DNA from: an uncultured Cardiobacterium sp. | GTDB taxonomy: Bacteria > Pseudomonadota > Gammaproteobacteria > Cardiobacteriales > Cardiobacteriaceae | Assembly: GCF_938028185.1 (NCBI RefSeq) | Contig: NZ_CALJAH010000069.1 | Location: forward strand, 1-33,729 | Reading direction: 5' to 3' | DNA: 33,729 bases | In this document: in pieces, positions 1 through 8,170 of the stretch | How the letters are laid out: each line of letters starts with the position of its first letter | Numbering within the stretch: position 1 is the stretch's first letter | The notes under the pieces: generated by a model | The model's database searches: none | The model's input: the letters and a program-made list of their open reading frames with translations, nothing else | What the model was told of the DNA's origin: nothing | Made by a program: the position numbers and the translations under genes

Positions 1-112
1 CAGGCCGTTCCTGATCACGTGTGTTACCTATAAAGGCTTCTGACGCTATTTGTAAATTGGAAAACTCAAGATAAGTACTGATATCATTCTTTCGGGTAAT
101 GTATTTGTTCAT
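1..112 (-). CDS. N-terminal fragment of a possible effector protein (cut by window edge)
   Basis: An ATG at 110-112 opens a minus-strand frame that stays open to the window edge, giving 37 residues beginning MNKYITRKNDISTYLEF. A good ribosome site (GGAG) lies inside the last codons of the neighbouring gene, so the two genes are translationally close (3-base spacing) and probably co-transcribed. The stretch SNLQIASEAF recalls the N-terminus of lipase-like effectors of contact-dependent systems; that is from memory and weak. The DNA is AT-rich compared with the rest of the window, which suggests acquired DNA. Too little is visible to assign a function. Confidence 0.55.
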   Translation of the reverse strand, partial: MNKYITRKNDISTYLEFSNLQIASEAFIGNTRDQERP

Positions 113-114
113 AT

Positions 115-1053
115 TTAGTCTCCTTGTTTAGGATTAAGAACAGACTGAGTAAACAACTCAATCTGACCTCCAGAAAAATATTTTGTGGACGGGCAAGTGT
201 CCGCATCTAGCCACATCGGGTAGAAACTGTTAGCATAACCTTGCTCAGGTTCAAAGCTATACCAATCCTTAGTCGCCATTACTTCGTTAGTTCGTGTATC
301 AATAATCGTAGCACGTGTATGTGCTATCCAGTATTTTCGCTCTTCTAAATCTATAAAATTATCGAAAGTAACAGCATAATAAGAAGGAATTGAAATAGGG
401 GAAGTTACAACTTCAATAAGTTCTTTATCATAAGGATTTTTGAAAGAGTAACGAAGATATTTTCCATTCTCTTGTTTTATATCTACGTAATGATACCCTC
501 TTTGTATAATATAGCGTTCATCTATAGCACGTATATCATAACTTGAAATAACATCTTCAGAAATATTATTAGAGTATAAGTTATCCAAGTCGTTTCGTAT
601 TTTTTTTATTCTCCATCCTAAAAAACCATACATATAACCATAAGTAGTTGATTGCATCGGTAATCCAGCATATTCCCACAATTGAATATTATCTGTTTCA
701 GGATATTCGGTATCCCATACTTTCAATAAAGTAACACCTTCCACATTGTCTGCTGTCCGGTAAACTTTCTCGCCCGCCGTTTTGCAACGTTCTTCAAACA
801 GTGCTTTGCCCTTCAGGTAGTTTTGGCGGCGGATTTCTGCTTCACGATTTAACCTGCGTTCATCGGCACTGGGGATAAATATCCAGGCAAGAACGCCCCC
901 CAAAACGACAACCGTCGCAATGATGTTGTTGCGCCATGCCTTGCCGGGTTCGCTGCATTTGTACACCACCCCCCAAACGATGACGAGCAGGAAAAGAACC
1001 CCGCCCCAAAAGGCGAAGAAGATAAAGCGGAAGATGTCCTGTGGGGTGATCAT
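115..1053 (-). CDS. Membrane-anchored protein of unknown function, possible immunity partner
   Basis: 312 residues. Two hydrophobic segments lie near residues 10-30 and 43-60, followed by a charged stretch (ADERRLNREAEIRR) and a large soluble, Tyr- and Asp-rich C-terminal part, presumably periplasmic. The segment around residues 85-110 (CKTAGEKVYRTADNVEG) recalls proteins paired with lipase-type effectors, so an immunity role for the downstream gene is possible but unproven. The first ~90 codons have the high GC of the chromosome, while the rest (about 115-770) is strongly AT-rich, as if a conserved anchor had been joined to a foreign C-terminal part. The start ATG at 1053 has only a weak ribosome site (GGA). 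A terminator-like hairpin stands 23 bases upstream of it. Confidence 0.7.
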   Translation of the reverse strand: MITPQDIFRFIFFAFWGGVLFLLVIVWGVVYKCSEPGKAWRNNIIATVVVLGGVLAWIFIPSADERRLNREAEIRRQNYLKGKALFEERCKTAGEKVYRTADNVEGVTLLKVWDTEYPETDNIQLWEYAGLPMQSTTYGYMYGFLGWRIKKIRNDLDNLYSNNISEDVISSYDIRAIDERYIIQRGYHYVDIKQENGKYLRYSFKNPYDKELIEVVTSPISIPSYYAVTFDNFIDLEERKYWIAHTRATIIDTRTNEVMATKDWYSFEPEQGYANSFYPMWLDADTCPSTKYFSGGQIELFTQSVLNPKQGD

Positions 1054-1075
1054 GGCTTATCCGTGGCAAGGGATG

Positions 1076-1119
1076 AAAACAAAACACCCCCACGGACGCG
1101 CTTGCCCGTGGGGGTGTTT
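1076..1119 (-). terminator. Terminator-like hairpin just upstream of the 115-1053 gene
   Basis: A perfect 14-bp stem (1082-1095 with 1106-1119, core ACCCCCACGG) has a 10-base loop and is followed on the minus strand by TGTTTTC. Its position directly before the start codon at 1053 is odd. It could be an attenuator or the leftover end of a lost gene. Confidence 0.55.
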
Positions 1120-1256
1120 GGCTGGGTGTTCTGGTTGTCGGTTGCGCCGGGTGGCGTGGTGGTTTTGGCGGGCGGTCATTGTGGTTGCCTCTGATGGGTT
1201 TGCCTGCTGGCGAAGGTAGCAGCTTCTGCCACAGCGGGCAAGGCATCGCATGGCAT

Positions 1257-1283
1257 GAAAAATCCCGCCGGGGCGGGATTTTT
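1257..1283 (-). terminator. Terminator of agp
   Basis: A GC-rich stem (ATCCCGC at 1262-1268 with GCGGGAT at 1273-1279) is flanked by A and T runs and lies 20 bases past the agp stop codon. On the minus strand it ends in a T-run. It is nearly symmetric, so it may work both ways. Confidence 0.75.
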
Positions 1284-1303
1284 CGCAAATGGACGGTGGG
1301 GCT

Positions 1304-2599
1304 TCAGGGTTTAAGCGCGGCATCGGCGACGCGGTTGAAGTCGTCCATCGGGCAGAAGCCGTTGGCGTCCGTCGGACAGCCTTCCAGTTTGAGGGTCACG
1401 CGCTGCGGCGGGTTTTTCAGGCTGAGTTCGCTGTCTTCGCGCAGTTGTTGTGTGGTCTGATAGACGTATTCGATTTTCAGCAGTGCCTTGCCGTCTTTGT
1501 CGCGCCATTGTTCAAAAAGCACTTTGCCGCTGATCGGGGTTTTTTCGTACTGGTCGGGCAGTTGGTACGGCGCGGCCTGCAACAGCGCCAAGAGCGAGGC
1601 GACGTTGGAGTCGTGGCCGACAAGCAGGGTGATTTTCGCCTTTTGTGCGTCCTTGATCAGCGGGTGCTGGTAGCCGTGGTCGGCAAAGCTGTTCTGGATG
1701 AAGGCGAGCAGCGGCGAGGCGGTTTCTTTGGCGAGTACCGGCGAGGTGAAGAGGACGTCGGTGTAGATGTTTTTCAGGTCAACGATGGCCTGCCATTGTT
1801 CCGGTGTCTGGATTTTGCCCCAGGCGACTTCGCCCGCCGGGTAGCCTTCGTAGTATTGGAGGATGAAGCTGTCGGCGGCGCCGGTGCCGTTACGCAGCGG
1901 GCCTTTGGTGCCGGGCTCTTTGTCCTGGGCGAAGGTGAGGGTGTTCGGGATTTTTTCGAGGTCGCACTGTTTTTCTTTTTCGCAGGTGGCGGAGTGGTCG
2001 TAATCCAGCACGTCTTCGAGGATGGCGTAGTTTTTGGCGAGGCGTTCGTTCAGTTTGGCAAAGCCACCATTGCCGAGCATTTGGTCAATGGATTTTTCGG
2101 CTTTTTCGGTGAAGGCGGCATCCACCGGGCTGCGCACGATGGGGTTGAAGGTGTTGTCCATTTTGCCCACTTCTTCAAGGTTATGGACTTTGATGTCGCA
2201 GTCGGGGAAGGCACCCTTGACGAAGTGTTTGCCGGTGTCGATGGTGCGCGGCAGGCTGTTGGTATAGACGAGCAGTTCTCCGGCGGCGGGGCAGGCGTCT
2301 TTTTTGACGAGGCCGACGTTATCGAACCATTCGTCCATGTAGTGCGCGAGGCGGGTTTCGAGTTCGCCGCCGCGCGGGGTGAGGTGGCCGCCTTCGGTTT
2401 TCCACGGTGTCCAGGTTTGCGGGGTGGCGTCTGCCAGCGCGCTGCCGTAGCCAATCAGCGGCGCGCGGATGCCGTGGCGGCTCAAGATGGTGATTTTTTC
2501 GAGGGTGTAGCCTTCGGGCGTGGCCGCGACCGGGGCGGTTTCGGCCTGGGCGGCGGCGCAGGCGGCAGCGAGGGCGGTGAGGAGGAGGGTTTTTTTCAT
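1304..2599 (-). CDS. agp: Periplasmic glucose-1-phosphatase (histidine acid phosphatase)
   Basis: 431 residues. A signal peptide (MKKTLLLTALAAACAAAQA) precedes the histidine-acid-phosphatase motif RHGIRAP (Arg41, His42), whose histidine forms the phospho-enzyme. The proton-donor motif HDSN is at residue 329. HDSN rather than HDTN and the C-terminal stretch GCPTDANGFCPMDDF closely follow E. coli Agp rather than AppA phytase. The expected role is removing phosphate from glucose-1-phosphate, possibly also phytate, in the periplasm. The start at 2599 was chosen over an upstream in-frame start at 2653 because the signal peptide begins there and GGAG lies eight bases before it. It is a single gene with its own terminator. 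Confidence 0.93.
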   Translation of the reverse strand: MKKTLLLTALAAACAAAQAETAPVAATPEGYTLEKITILSRHGIRAPLIGYGSALADATPQTWTPWKTEGGHLTPRGGELETRLAHYMDEWFDNVGLVKKDACPAAGELLVYTNSLPRTIDTGKHFVKGAFPDCDIKVHNLEEVGKMDNTFNPIVRSPVDAAFTEKAEKSIDQMLGNGGFAKLNERLAKNYAILEDVLDYDHSATCEKEKQCDLEKIPNTLTFAQDKEPGTKGPLRNGTGAADSFILQYYEGYPAGEVAWGKIQTPEQWQAIVDLKNIYTDVLFTSPVLAKETASPLLAFIQNSFADHGYQHPLIKDAQKAKITLLVGHDSNVASLLALLQAAPYQLPDQYEKTPISGKVLFEQWRDKDGKALLKIEYVYQTTQQLREDSELSLKNPPQRVTLKLEGCPTDANGFCPMDDFNRVADAALKP

Positions 2600-2703
2600 G
2601 TGAATCTCCGGGGTGTGTTTGCGGGTATTGTCATCATGTGGCAATGGGCGCAATTGTACGCCCCGTTGTGGGTTTTGTGTGTTTTTGTGTTTATTTTTAT
2701 CAG

Positions 2704-2728
2704 AAAACCCCGCATAAGACGAGGTTTT
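2704..2728 (-). terminator. Possible terminator after pilZ
   Basis: A 9-bp stem with one G-T pair (AAAACCCCG at 2704-2712 with CGAGGTTTT at 2720-2728) sits between pilZ and agp. Its own T-run closes the stem. It is the only hairpin seen between the long operon and agp. Confidence 0.4.
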
Positions 2729-2798
2729 GTGTGAATTTTCGTAAGCGTCCGCTTCGCAGAAGCCTGTCCGTCAGAAGCAAAAAGGGCGGTTTTGGGTG

Positions 2799-3164
2799 TT
2801 ACATCGTCGCCGACGGCAGGCCGCTGGTCATCATTTTGCCGAGGCCGGCTTCGATGACTTCGCGGATTTTCGGTGCTTCTTTGCCGCGTAGCTGGACGCC
2901 GACGCCGGGGACGCGGCGCGAGATTTTTTTTGGCGGGTTGAGCCAGACGATGCGGCCGGAGGCGGCGAATTTGCCGAGGTCGCCCGGCAGTTTGAGGAAG
3001 ACGAAGACTTCTTGCTCCAGCGCGTAGTGTTCTTCGGTGGCGACGAAGATGCCGCAGCCGTCCACGAAGGGCATATATGCCTGGTAGAGGTCTTTCAGGT
3101 CTTCGATGTTGAGGCGGATAACGCCTTGTTTGAGTTTGGATTGGGGGGTAGCAGGGGTTGTCAT
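2799..3164 (-). CDS. pilZ: Type IV pilus assembly protein PilZ
   Basis: 121 residues. Single PilZ domain with the hallmarks of the Pseudomonas/Xanthomonas PilZ protein: AYMPFVDGCGIFV near the start, GRIVWLNP in the middle, GVGVQL, and a C-terminus ending in TM. Like those proteins it lacks the RxxxR motif needed to bind cyclic di-GMP. It is required for type IV pilus formation in Pseudomonas and is conserved next to holB there, as here. The start at 3164 lies three bases from the holB stop; longer in-frame starts would run back into holB. It is the last gene of the long operon. Confidence 0.9.
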   Translation of the reverse strand: MTTPATPQSKLKQGVIRLNIEDLKDLYQAYMPFVDGCGIFVATEEHYALEQEVFVFLKLPGDLGKFAASGRIVWLNPPKKISRRVPGVGVQLRGKEAPKIREVIEAGLGKMMTSGLPSATM

Positions 3165-3166
3165 GG

Positions 3167-4105
3167 TTAGGGGTTCCGTTTGTCGCAGGTTTCCAGCAAC
3201 AGGGCTTTGATGTTCAGGGTTTGCCCGATTTGTTGCCGGTCCGGGCGGCGCAGTTCGCTGAGGCGCGCATAGAGGGTATGCAGGCGGTTCAGGTCGAGTC
3301 CTTGCAGGTCTGCGTCGTGTTGGCGCAGGCGATTGTGCCAAGTTTGGCCGCTGGTGTCCAGTTGGCGGCTGGCGATGAGGGTTTCCAGCTGGCTTTGCAG
3401 GTAGTCGTTAAGGTCGTTGTCCTTGAGGCGGTCGAGGTGGTGCAGGTAGGCGGTCGCCTGCTGCGGTTGGGCGAGGTAGGCGATGAGCAGGTCAATGTGT
3501 TCGAGCGGGTCGGGCGCGTCCGGGTGGGCGAGTGCCTGGTGCGGGTTGCCGTGGTGCAGCGCGAGGCTGGCGGCGGCTTGTTCGGCGCTGAACTGGTGGG
3601 TGCTGACCAGCCATTGTTGTGCCTGTTCGGCGGTCGGCTGCGGCAGGGTGACGACATGGCTGCGGCTCAAGATGGTCGCCTTGACCGCGCGGCGGTTGGT
3701 GGCGCTGAGGATGAAGCGGCTGTGTTGCGGCGGTTCTTCCAGGGTTTTCAGCAGGGCGTTGAGCGCGTAGGGGTTGTAGTTATCGATGGCACCGAGGTAG
3801 GTCACGCGCAGTGCGCCAATCGCCGGGGTGTTTTGCAGGGTGTCGCCGATGGCGCGGATGTCTTCGATTTTGCAGGGCTCAAGGTAGCTGGCGGTGTCGG
3901 GGTGGGTGCCTTGCGTCAGCAGGTGGCAGGATTTGCACTGGCCGCAGGGGCGGTGCGTGTCGTTGAGGCAGAGGGCGCGGGCGATGATGGCGCGCGCCAT
4001 GTCGTCGGCGTTGCCGCGCTGCGGGTCGATGAGGAGCAGGGTCGCGGGCAGTTGGTCGGCGAGGCGGTCAAGGCCACGGTAATGCAGGTCGGTCCAGGGG
4101 AGCAT
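3167..4105 (-). CDS. holB: DNA polymerase III subunit delta prime
   Basis: 312 residues. Clamp-loader AAA+ subunit. The zinc site is visible as C46, C54, C57 and C60 (RPCGQCKSC). TLEEPPQHSRFILSATN carries the usual sensor region. The Walker A loop is replaced by PQRGNADDMA, as expected for delta prime, which does not hydrolyse ATP. It opens the sliding clamp with delta and the DnaX subunits during replication. It lies nine bases after tmk, the usual tmk-holB-pilZ order. Confidence 0.93.
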   Translation of the reverse strand: MLPWTDLHYRGLDRLADQLPATLLLIDPQRGNADDMARAIIARALCLNDTHRPCGQCKSCHLLTQGTHPDTASYLEPCKIEDIRAIGDTLQNTPAIGALRVTYLGAIDNYNPYALNALLKTLEEPPQHSRFILSATNRRAVKATILSRSHVVTLPQPTAEQAQQWLVSTHQFSAEQAAASLALHHGNPHQALAHPDAPDPLEHIDLLIAYLAQPQQATAYLHHLDRLKDNDLNDYLQSQLETLIASRQLDTSGQTWHNRLRQHDADLQGLDLNRLHTLYARLSELRRPDRQQIGQTLNIKALLLETCDKRNP

Positions 4106-4114
4106 GGCGGCGGT

Positions 4115-4732
4115 TCAGGGGCGGCGCAGCGCGTCCAGATGCGGACGGATGCGGGCGAAAACGGTTGCGGCGTCGTCTTCGGCGTTGATGAGGACGGCGT
4201 GGGGTTCTTGCGCGCGGGCGCGGTAGCCGTCAGCGACGCGGGCGAAGAAGTCGGCGGGTTCGCGCTCAAAGCGGTCCTGGTCGGCACCGCGTTGGGCGAG
4301 GCGGGCGCGGGCGGTGGCGGGGCTGCTTTCGAGGATAAGGGCGAGGTCGGGGACGCGGGCGGTGTCGCTTGCTGCTTCGAGGGCGGCGATGGTCGCTTGC
4401 GGGATGCCGCGCCCGTAGTGTTGGTAGGCGTAGGTGGCGTCGCGGTAGCGGTCGGAGATGTACCATTCGCCACGGGCGAGGGCGGGCAGGATGGTTTGTT
4501 GCAGGTGGGCGCGGCGGGCGGCAAGGAGGAGCAGCAGTTCGGTCAGCGGGTCGGCGTTGGTCGTGCGATCGAGGAGGATGTCGCGCAGCCGTTCGCCCAG
4601 CGGGGTGCCGCCCGGTTCGCGTCCGTAGCGGGCGGTGATGCCGTGCGCGTCGCACCACGCCCGGATGTTGGCGAGTTGGGTACTTTTGCCGACGCCTTCG
4701 CTGCCATCCAGGGTGATGAAGCGCCCGCTCAT
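4115..4732 (-). CDS. tmk: Thymidylate kinase
   Basis: 205 residues. It phosphorylates dTMP to dTDP with ATP. The P-loop GSEGVGKST lies at residues 10-18, the REPGGTPLGE substrate motif at about 38-47, the DRYRDATYAYQ motif near residue 95, and a LID region (RGADQDRFERE) near 148-158. Length is typical. Its start codon overlaps the stop of mltG by four bases (ATGA), so translation is probably coupled. Confidence 0.95.
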   Translation of the reverse strand: MSGRFITLDGSEGVGKSTQLANIRAWCDAHGITARYGREPGGTPLGERLRDILLDRTTNADPLTELLLLLAARRAHLQQTILPALARGEWYISDRYRDATYAYQHYGRGIPQATIAALEAASDTARVPDLALILESSPATARARLAQRGADQDRFEREPADFFARVADGYRARAQEPHAVLINAEDDAATVFARIRPHLDALRRP

Positions 4733-5742
4733 GGTTTGGGCTGTTGTTGTTGTTTGAGGTAGCGGGCGACGGCCTGTTGGTGTTCTTCGTAGGTGGCGCT
4801 GAAGGTGTGGCCGCCTTTGCCGTCGGCGACGAAGTAGAGGCTGTCGCCATCCGCCGGATGCAGCGCCGCTTCGATGCTCGCCTTGCCGGGCAGGGCGATC
4901 GGGGTTGGCGGCAGGCCTTTGTTAATGTAGGTGTTGTACGGGGTGTCGGTTTGCAGGTGTTTGCGGGTCAGATCGCCGTGGTAATCAGCCGCGCCGTAGA
5001 TGACGCTGGGGTCGGTTTGCAGCAGCATGTCTTTTTCGAGGCGGCGGACGAAGACGCCGGCGATTTGCGGGCGCTCGCTGGCAACACCGGTTTCTTTTTC
5101 GACGATGGAGGCGAGGATGAGCGCCTGGTAGGGGGTGGCAAACGGCAGGCCGTCGGCGCGGGTCGGCCAGGAGCCTTCCAGAACGCGCTGCATTTCGCCG
5201 TGCATCCGTTTCAGCAGTTCGAGGTCGCTGGTACCCCGGTGGAACTGGTAGGTTTCGGGCATAAACCAGCCTTCGGGGCTGCCTTCGATGCCGAGCAAGG
5301 TGGCGATTTGCGCGTCGGTTTTGTTGTTCAGGGTGTGTTCGATGCCGGCGGTTTGTTCGAGGCTCGCGCGCAGGTCTTTGAAGGTTTTGCCTTCGACGAC
5401 GGTGATGTTGTACACCACCACTTTGCCGTTGGTGATGTCGTTGATGAGCGAGGGTAGACTGGCGTTCGGGTCGATGCGGTAGTCACCTGCCTTGATGTTC
5501 GCCGCTTGCGGGTTGAGGCGGGCATACATCGGCAGTACCCAGTCGCTGTGAATGATGCCGCGCCGGGTCAGTTCGCGGTTGAGGCTGGTGAGGGTGTCTC
5601 CGGGTTTGACGGTGACGATGCCGTCGCCTTCGGTGACGAGCGGTTCGTTCAGCGCTTTTTGGTATTGCAGGTAAAAGACGCCCGCCGCCCAGGCGGCGAG
5701 AAGGATGAGGGTGAGGAAGAGGTTGAGGAGGAAGCGTTTCAT
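4729..5742 (-). CDS. mltG: Endolytic murein transglycosylase MltG (YceG)
   Basis: 337 residues. One N-terminal membrane helix (about 4-26) is followed by a LysM-like domain (about 40-90, VKPGDTLTSL). The catalytic YceG domain has the signature ILASIVEKETG with the catalytic Glu at about residue 215, and the C-terminal NTYINKGLPPTPI motif. It cuts nascent glycan strands at the inner membrane and is thought to set chain ends. It overlaps both fabF and tmk by ATGA junctions, as in other gammaproteobacteria where it sits between fabF and tmk. Confidence 0.95.
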   Translation of the reverse strand: MKRFLLNLFLTLILLAAWAAGVFYLQYQKALNEPLVTEGDGIVTVKPGDTLTSLNRELTRRGIIHSDWVLPMYARLNPQAANIKAGDYRIDPNASLPSLINDITNGKVVVYNITVVEGKTFKDLRASLEQTAGIEHTLNNKTDAQIATLLGIEGSPEGWFMPETYQFHRGTSDLELLKRMHGEMQRVLEGSWPTRADGLPFATPYQALILASIVEKETGVASERPQIAGVFVRRLEKDMLLQTDPSVIYGAADYHGDLTRKHLQTDTPYNTYINKGLPPTPIALPGKASIEAALHPADGDSLYFVADGKGGHTFSATYEEHQQAVARYLKQQQQPKP

Positions 5743-7007
5743 GGCTGGTACCGTCGCAGGAGAATGCAGGCGTTGGTGCCGCCGAAGCCGAAGGAGTTGG
5801 AGAGGGCGGTGCCGATTTTCATCGGGCGTGCTTTGTGCGGGACGTAGTCAAGGTCGCAGCCTTCGCCGGGCTGGTCAAGGTTGATGGTCGGCGGCGCGAT
5901 TTGGTCGCGCAGGGCGAGCAGGCTGAAGATGGCTTCAAGACCGCCGGCAGCGCCGAGGGCGTGCCCGGTCATGGATTTGGTGCTGCTGACGGCGAGGCGG
6001 TAGGCGTGTTCGCCGAAGCTGTTTTTGATGGCGCGGGTTTCGGCGATGTCGCCCGCCGGGGTGGAGGTGCCGTGCGCGTTGATGTAGTCCACCGCGTCCG
6101 GGGTGATGCCCGCGTCCTTGAGGGCGAGGGTCATGCAGCGTGCCGCGCCGGAGCCGTCTTCCAGCGGTGCGGTCATGTGGTAGGCGTCCGAGCTCATGCC
6201 CATGCCGATGATTTCGCCGTGGATGGTGGCACCGCGCGCCAGGGCGTGTTCGAGGGTTTCAAGGATGATGACGCCCGCGCCGTCGCCGAGGACGAAGCCG
6301 TCGCGGTCTTTGTCCCAGGGGCGGGAGGCGCGCTGCGGGTCGTCGTTGCGGGTGGAGAGGGCTTTCGCGGCGGCAAATCCGGCGATGCCCATGTCGTTGC
6401 CCGCACTTTCCGCGCCCCCGGCAATCATCACGTCCGCATCGCCTGTTTGAATCATGCGGTAGGCCTGGGCGATGGAGTGGGTGGCGCTGGCGCAGGCGGT
6501 GACGGTCGCAAGTGTCGGCCCCTTGATGCCGTAGCGGATGGAGAGGTTGCCCGCGATCATGTTGACGATGTTTTTCGGCACATAGAACGGCGAGACGCGG
6601 CGCGCGCCACGTTCGAGAAATTCGCGGTAGCCGTCCAGCATTCCCGGCAGGCCGCCGATGCCGGAGCCAATGATGATGCCGGTTCGTTCGGCGAGGGTGG
6701 GGTTGGTAAATTCGAGGCCACTGTCGCTGATGGCATCAACTGCGGCGGCGACACCATAGTGAATGAAGCCGTCCATTTTGCGCGCTTCTTTGGCATCAAA
6801 GTAGCGGGCAAGGTCGAATCCCTGGACGGCGCCACGGAAACGCACGGGCAAGTCCGAAGGGTCATAATCGGTGATGGGGGTAATGCCGCTCTTGCCAGCG
6901 AGGATGTTCTCCCAGGCGCTGGCGATGCTGCTGCCGACCGGGCTGATGATGCCCATGCCGGTTACGACGACACGAGGTATGGCTCTGCTGCGGGTTGTTT
7001 GCGTCAT
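5739..7007 (-). CDS. fabF: 3-oxoacyl-[acyl-carrier-protein] synthase II
   Basis: 422 residues. It condenses malonyl-ACP with acyl-ACP in each elongation round. The thiolase-fold catalytic triad is complete: Cys172 (TACASA), His312 (NAHGTST) and His349 (TGHALGAAG). The glycine-rich C-terminus SFGFGGTNA is present. An AGGA ribosome site precedes the ATG at 7007. It is separated from acpP by a hairpin with a T-run, so expression of fabF and the genes after it may be partly attenuated relative to acpP. Confidence 0.96.
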   Translation of the reverse strand: MTQTTRSRAIPRVVVTGMGIISPVGSSIASAWENILAGKSGITPITDYDPSDLPVRFRGAVQGFDLARYFDAKEARKMDGFIHYGVAAAVDAISDSGLEFTNPTLAERTGIIIGSGIGGLPGMLDGYREFLERGARRVSPFYVPKNIVNMIAGNLSIRYGIKGPTLATVTACASATHSIAQAYRMIQTGDADVMIAGGAESAGNDMGIAGFAAAKALSTRNDDPQRASRPWDKDRDGFVLGDGAGVIILETLEHALARGATIHGEIIGMGMSSDAYHMTAPLEDGSGAARCMTLALKDAGITPDAVDYINAHGTSTPAGDIAETRAIKNSFGEHAYRLAVSSTKSMTGHALGAAGGLEAIFSLLALRDQIAPPTINLDQPGEGCDLDYVPHKARPMKIGTALSNSFGFGGTNACILLRRYQP

Positions 7008-7051
7008 GTGTTCCTGCCGTTGGTTGGCCCGGTTTGTGGCGGGCGGGGATA

Positions 7052-7089
7052 CAAAAAAGCCACAGCAGTCCGTTAAACTACCGTGGCTT
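7052..7089 (-). terminator. Attenuator-like terminator between acpP and fabF
   Basis: The stem AAGCCAC (7057-7063) pairs with GTGGCTT (7083-7089). On the minus strand it is followed by a run of six T (7053-7058). It lies 14 bases past the acpP stop. It would let acpP be made in excess over fabF and the distal genes. Confidence 0.7.
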
Positions 7090-7103
7090 GCCTGCCGACC
7101 CGT

Positions 7104-7346
7104 TTAGCCGTTGCTGTTGGCTTTGACGTAGTCGATAGCGGTTTGCACGGTGGTGATTTTTTCTGCGTCTTCGTCGGGGATTTCGCAGTCAAATTCTTTT
7201 TCCAATGACATGACGAGTTCAACGAGATCGAGTGAGTCAGCGCCGAGGTCGTCAATGAAGGCGGCTTCAGGCTTGACCTGCGCCTCATCAACGCTCAACT
7301 GCTCTGCGATCACTTTGATGACGCGTTCTTCGATTGAATTACTCAT
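7104..7346 (-). CDS. acpP: Acyl carrier protein
   Basis: 80 residues. A very acidic four-helix protein with the phosphopantetheine-attachment motif GADSLD, Ser38. It carries growing acyl chains to FabF/FabH/PlsX. The length and sequence are almost those of E. coli AcpP. AGGA lies before the start. A likely internal promoter stands upstream (7383-7411) and a terminator downstream, consistent with the separate high expression usual for acpP. Confidence 0.97.
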   Translation of the reverse strand: MSNSIEERVIKVIAEQLSVDEAQVKPEAAFIDDLGADSLDLVELVMSLEKEFDCEIPDEDAEKITTVQTAIDYVKANSNG

Positions 7347-7382
7347 GGTGTGTTTTTCCTGGGTTGTGATTGAAGGGGGCGT

Positions 7383-7411
7383 ATTGTAAAAGGTTTATGG
7401 GGCAATTGCCA
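7383..7411 (-). promoter_or_regulatory. Possible internal promoter of acpP
   Basis: On the minus strand a TACAAT -10 box (7383-7388) is preceded, 17 bases upstream, by TGGCAA (7406-7411), a weak -35. The predicted start lies about 30 bases before the acpP ATG, in the 86-base gap after fabG. Confidence 0.45.
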
Positions 7412-7432
7412 CACGGCGGCGGGTGCGCGCCC

Positions 7433-8170
7433 TTACAGCATATACATTCCGCCGTTGATGTTCAGCGTCTCGCCGGTGATGTATTCGGCGCGTGCCAAAT
7501 AGACGACCGCTTCGGCGACGTCTTCCACCCGCCCCAGTTTGGCGAGCGGGATTTGTTCGGCAAGCATTTTTTTCTGCTCTTCCGGCAGTTTGTCGGTCAT
7601 GTCGGTTTGGATGAAGCCGGGGGCGACGCAGTTGACGGTGATGCCGCGCGAGCCGACTTCACGCGCCAGCGATTTGGAGAAGCCGATAAGTCCGGCCTTG
7701 GTGGCGGCGTAGTTGGTCTGCCCGGCATTGCCCATGATGCCGACGACCGAGGTGATGTTGATGATGCGGCCACAGCGGGCTTTCATCATGTCGCGCAATA
7801 CTGCCTTGCTCAGGCGGTAAACGCTGCTGAGGTTGGTATCAATGACGTGATCCCATTGTTCCGGTTTCATCCGCATCAGCAGGTTGTCGTCGGTGATACC
7901 GGCGTTGTTGACGAGGATGCCGACCGGAGCGAATTGTCCGGCGATGTCTTTAATCAGTGCTTCTACTGCATCATTATCGTTGACGGAGAGTTTCTTGCCA
8001 CAGCCCTTGAAGCCGCTTGCGGCAATGTGTTGGCTGATGGCATCCGCGCCATTGTCGCTGGTAGCGGTGCCAATGACGGTTGCACCTTCGCGACCGAGGG
8101 CGTCAAGGATGGCGCGACCGATGCCACGGCTGGCGCCGGTAACGAGGGCGACTTGCTCTTGCAGGTTCAT
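7433..8170 (-). CDS. fabG: 3-oxoacyl-[acyl-carrier-protein] reductase
   Basis: 245 residues. NADPH-dependent short-chain dehydrogenase that reduces 3-ketoacyl-ACP. The Rossmann motif TGASRGIG lies near residue 11, NNAG near 87, the catalytic Ser in ITSVVG, and YAATK supplies Tyr and Lys. The C-terminus INGGMYM is typical of FabG. The start codon overlaps the fabD stop (ATGA). Confidence 0.96.
   Translation of the reverse strand: MNLQEQVALVTGASRGIGRAILDALGREGATVIGTATSDNGADAISQHIAASGFKGCGKKLSVNDNDAVEALIKDIAGQFAPVGILVNNAGITDDNLLMRMKPEQWDHVIDTNLSSVYRLSKAVLRDMMKARCGRIINITSVVGIMGNAGQTNYAATKAGLIGFSKSLAREVGSRGITVNCVAPGFIQTDMTDKLPEEQKKMLAEQIPLAKLGRVEDVAEAVVYLARAEYITGETLNINGGMYML

Noticed and set aside
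1289..2734. Long plus-strand open frame opposite agp
   Set aside because: Antisense shadow of a GC-rich gene; no ribosome site and Gly/Val/Phe-rich nonsense composition.
3158..4762. Long plus-strand open frame opposite holB and tmk
   Set aside because: The opposite strand encodes two clear enzymes; this frame has no recognisable domain.
5835..7076. Long plus-strand open frame opposite fabF
   Set aside because: Shadow of fabF, which has a complete catalytic triad.
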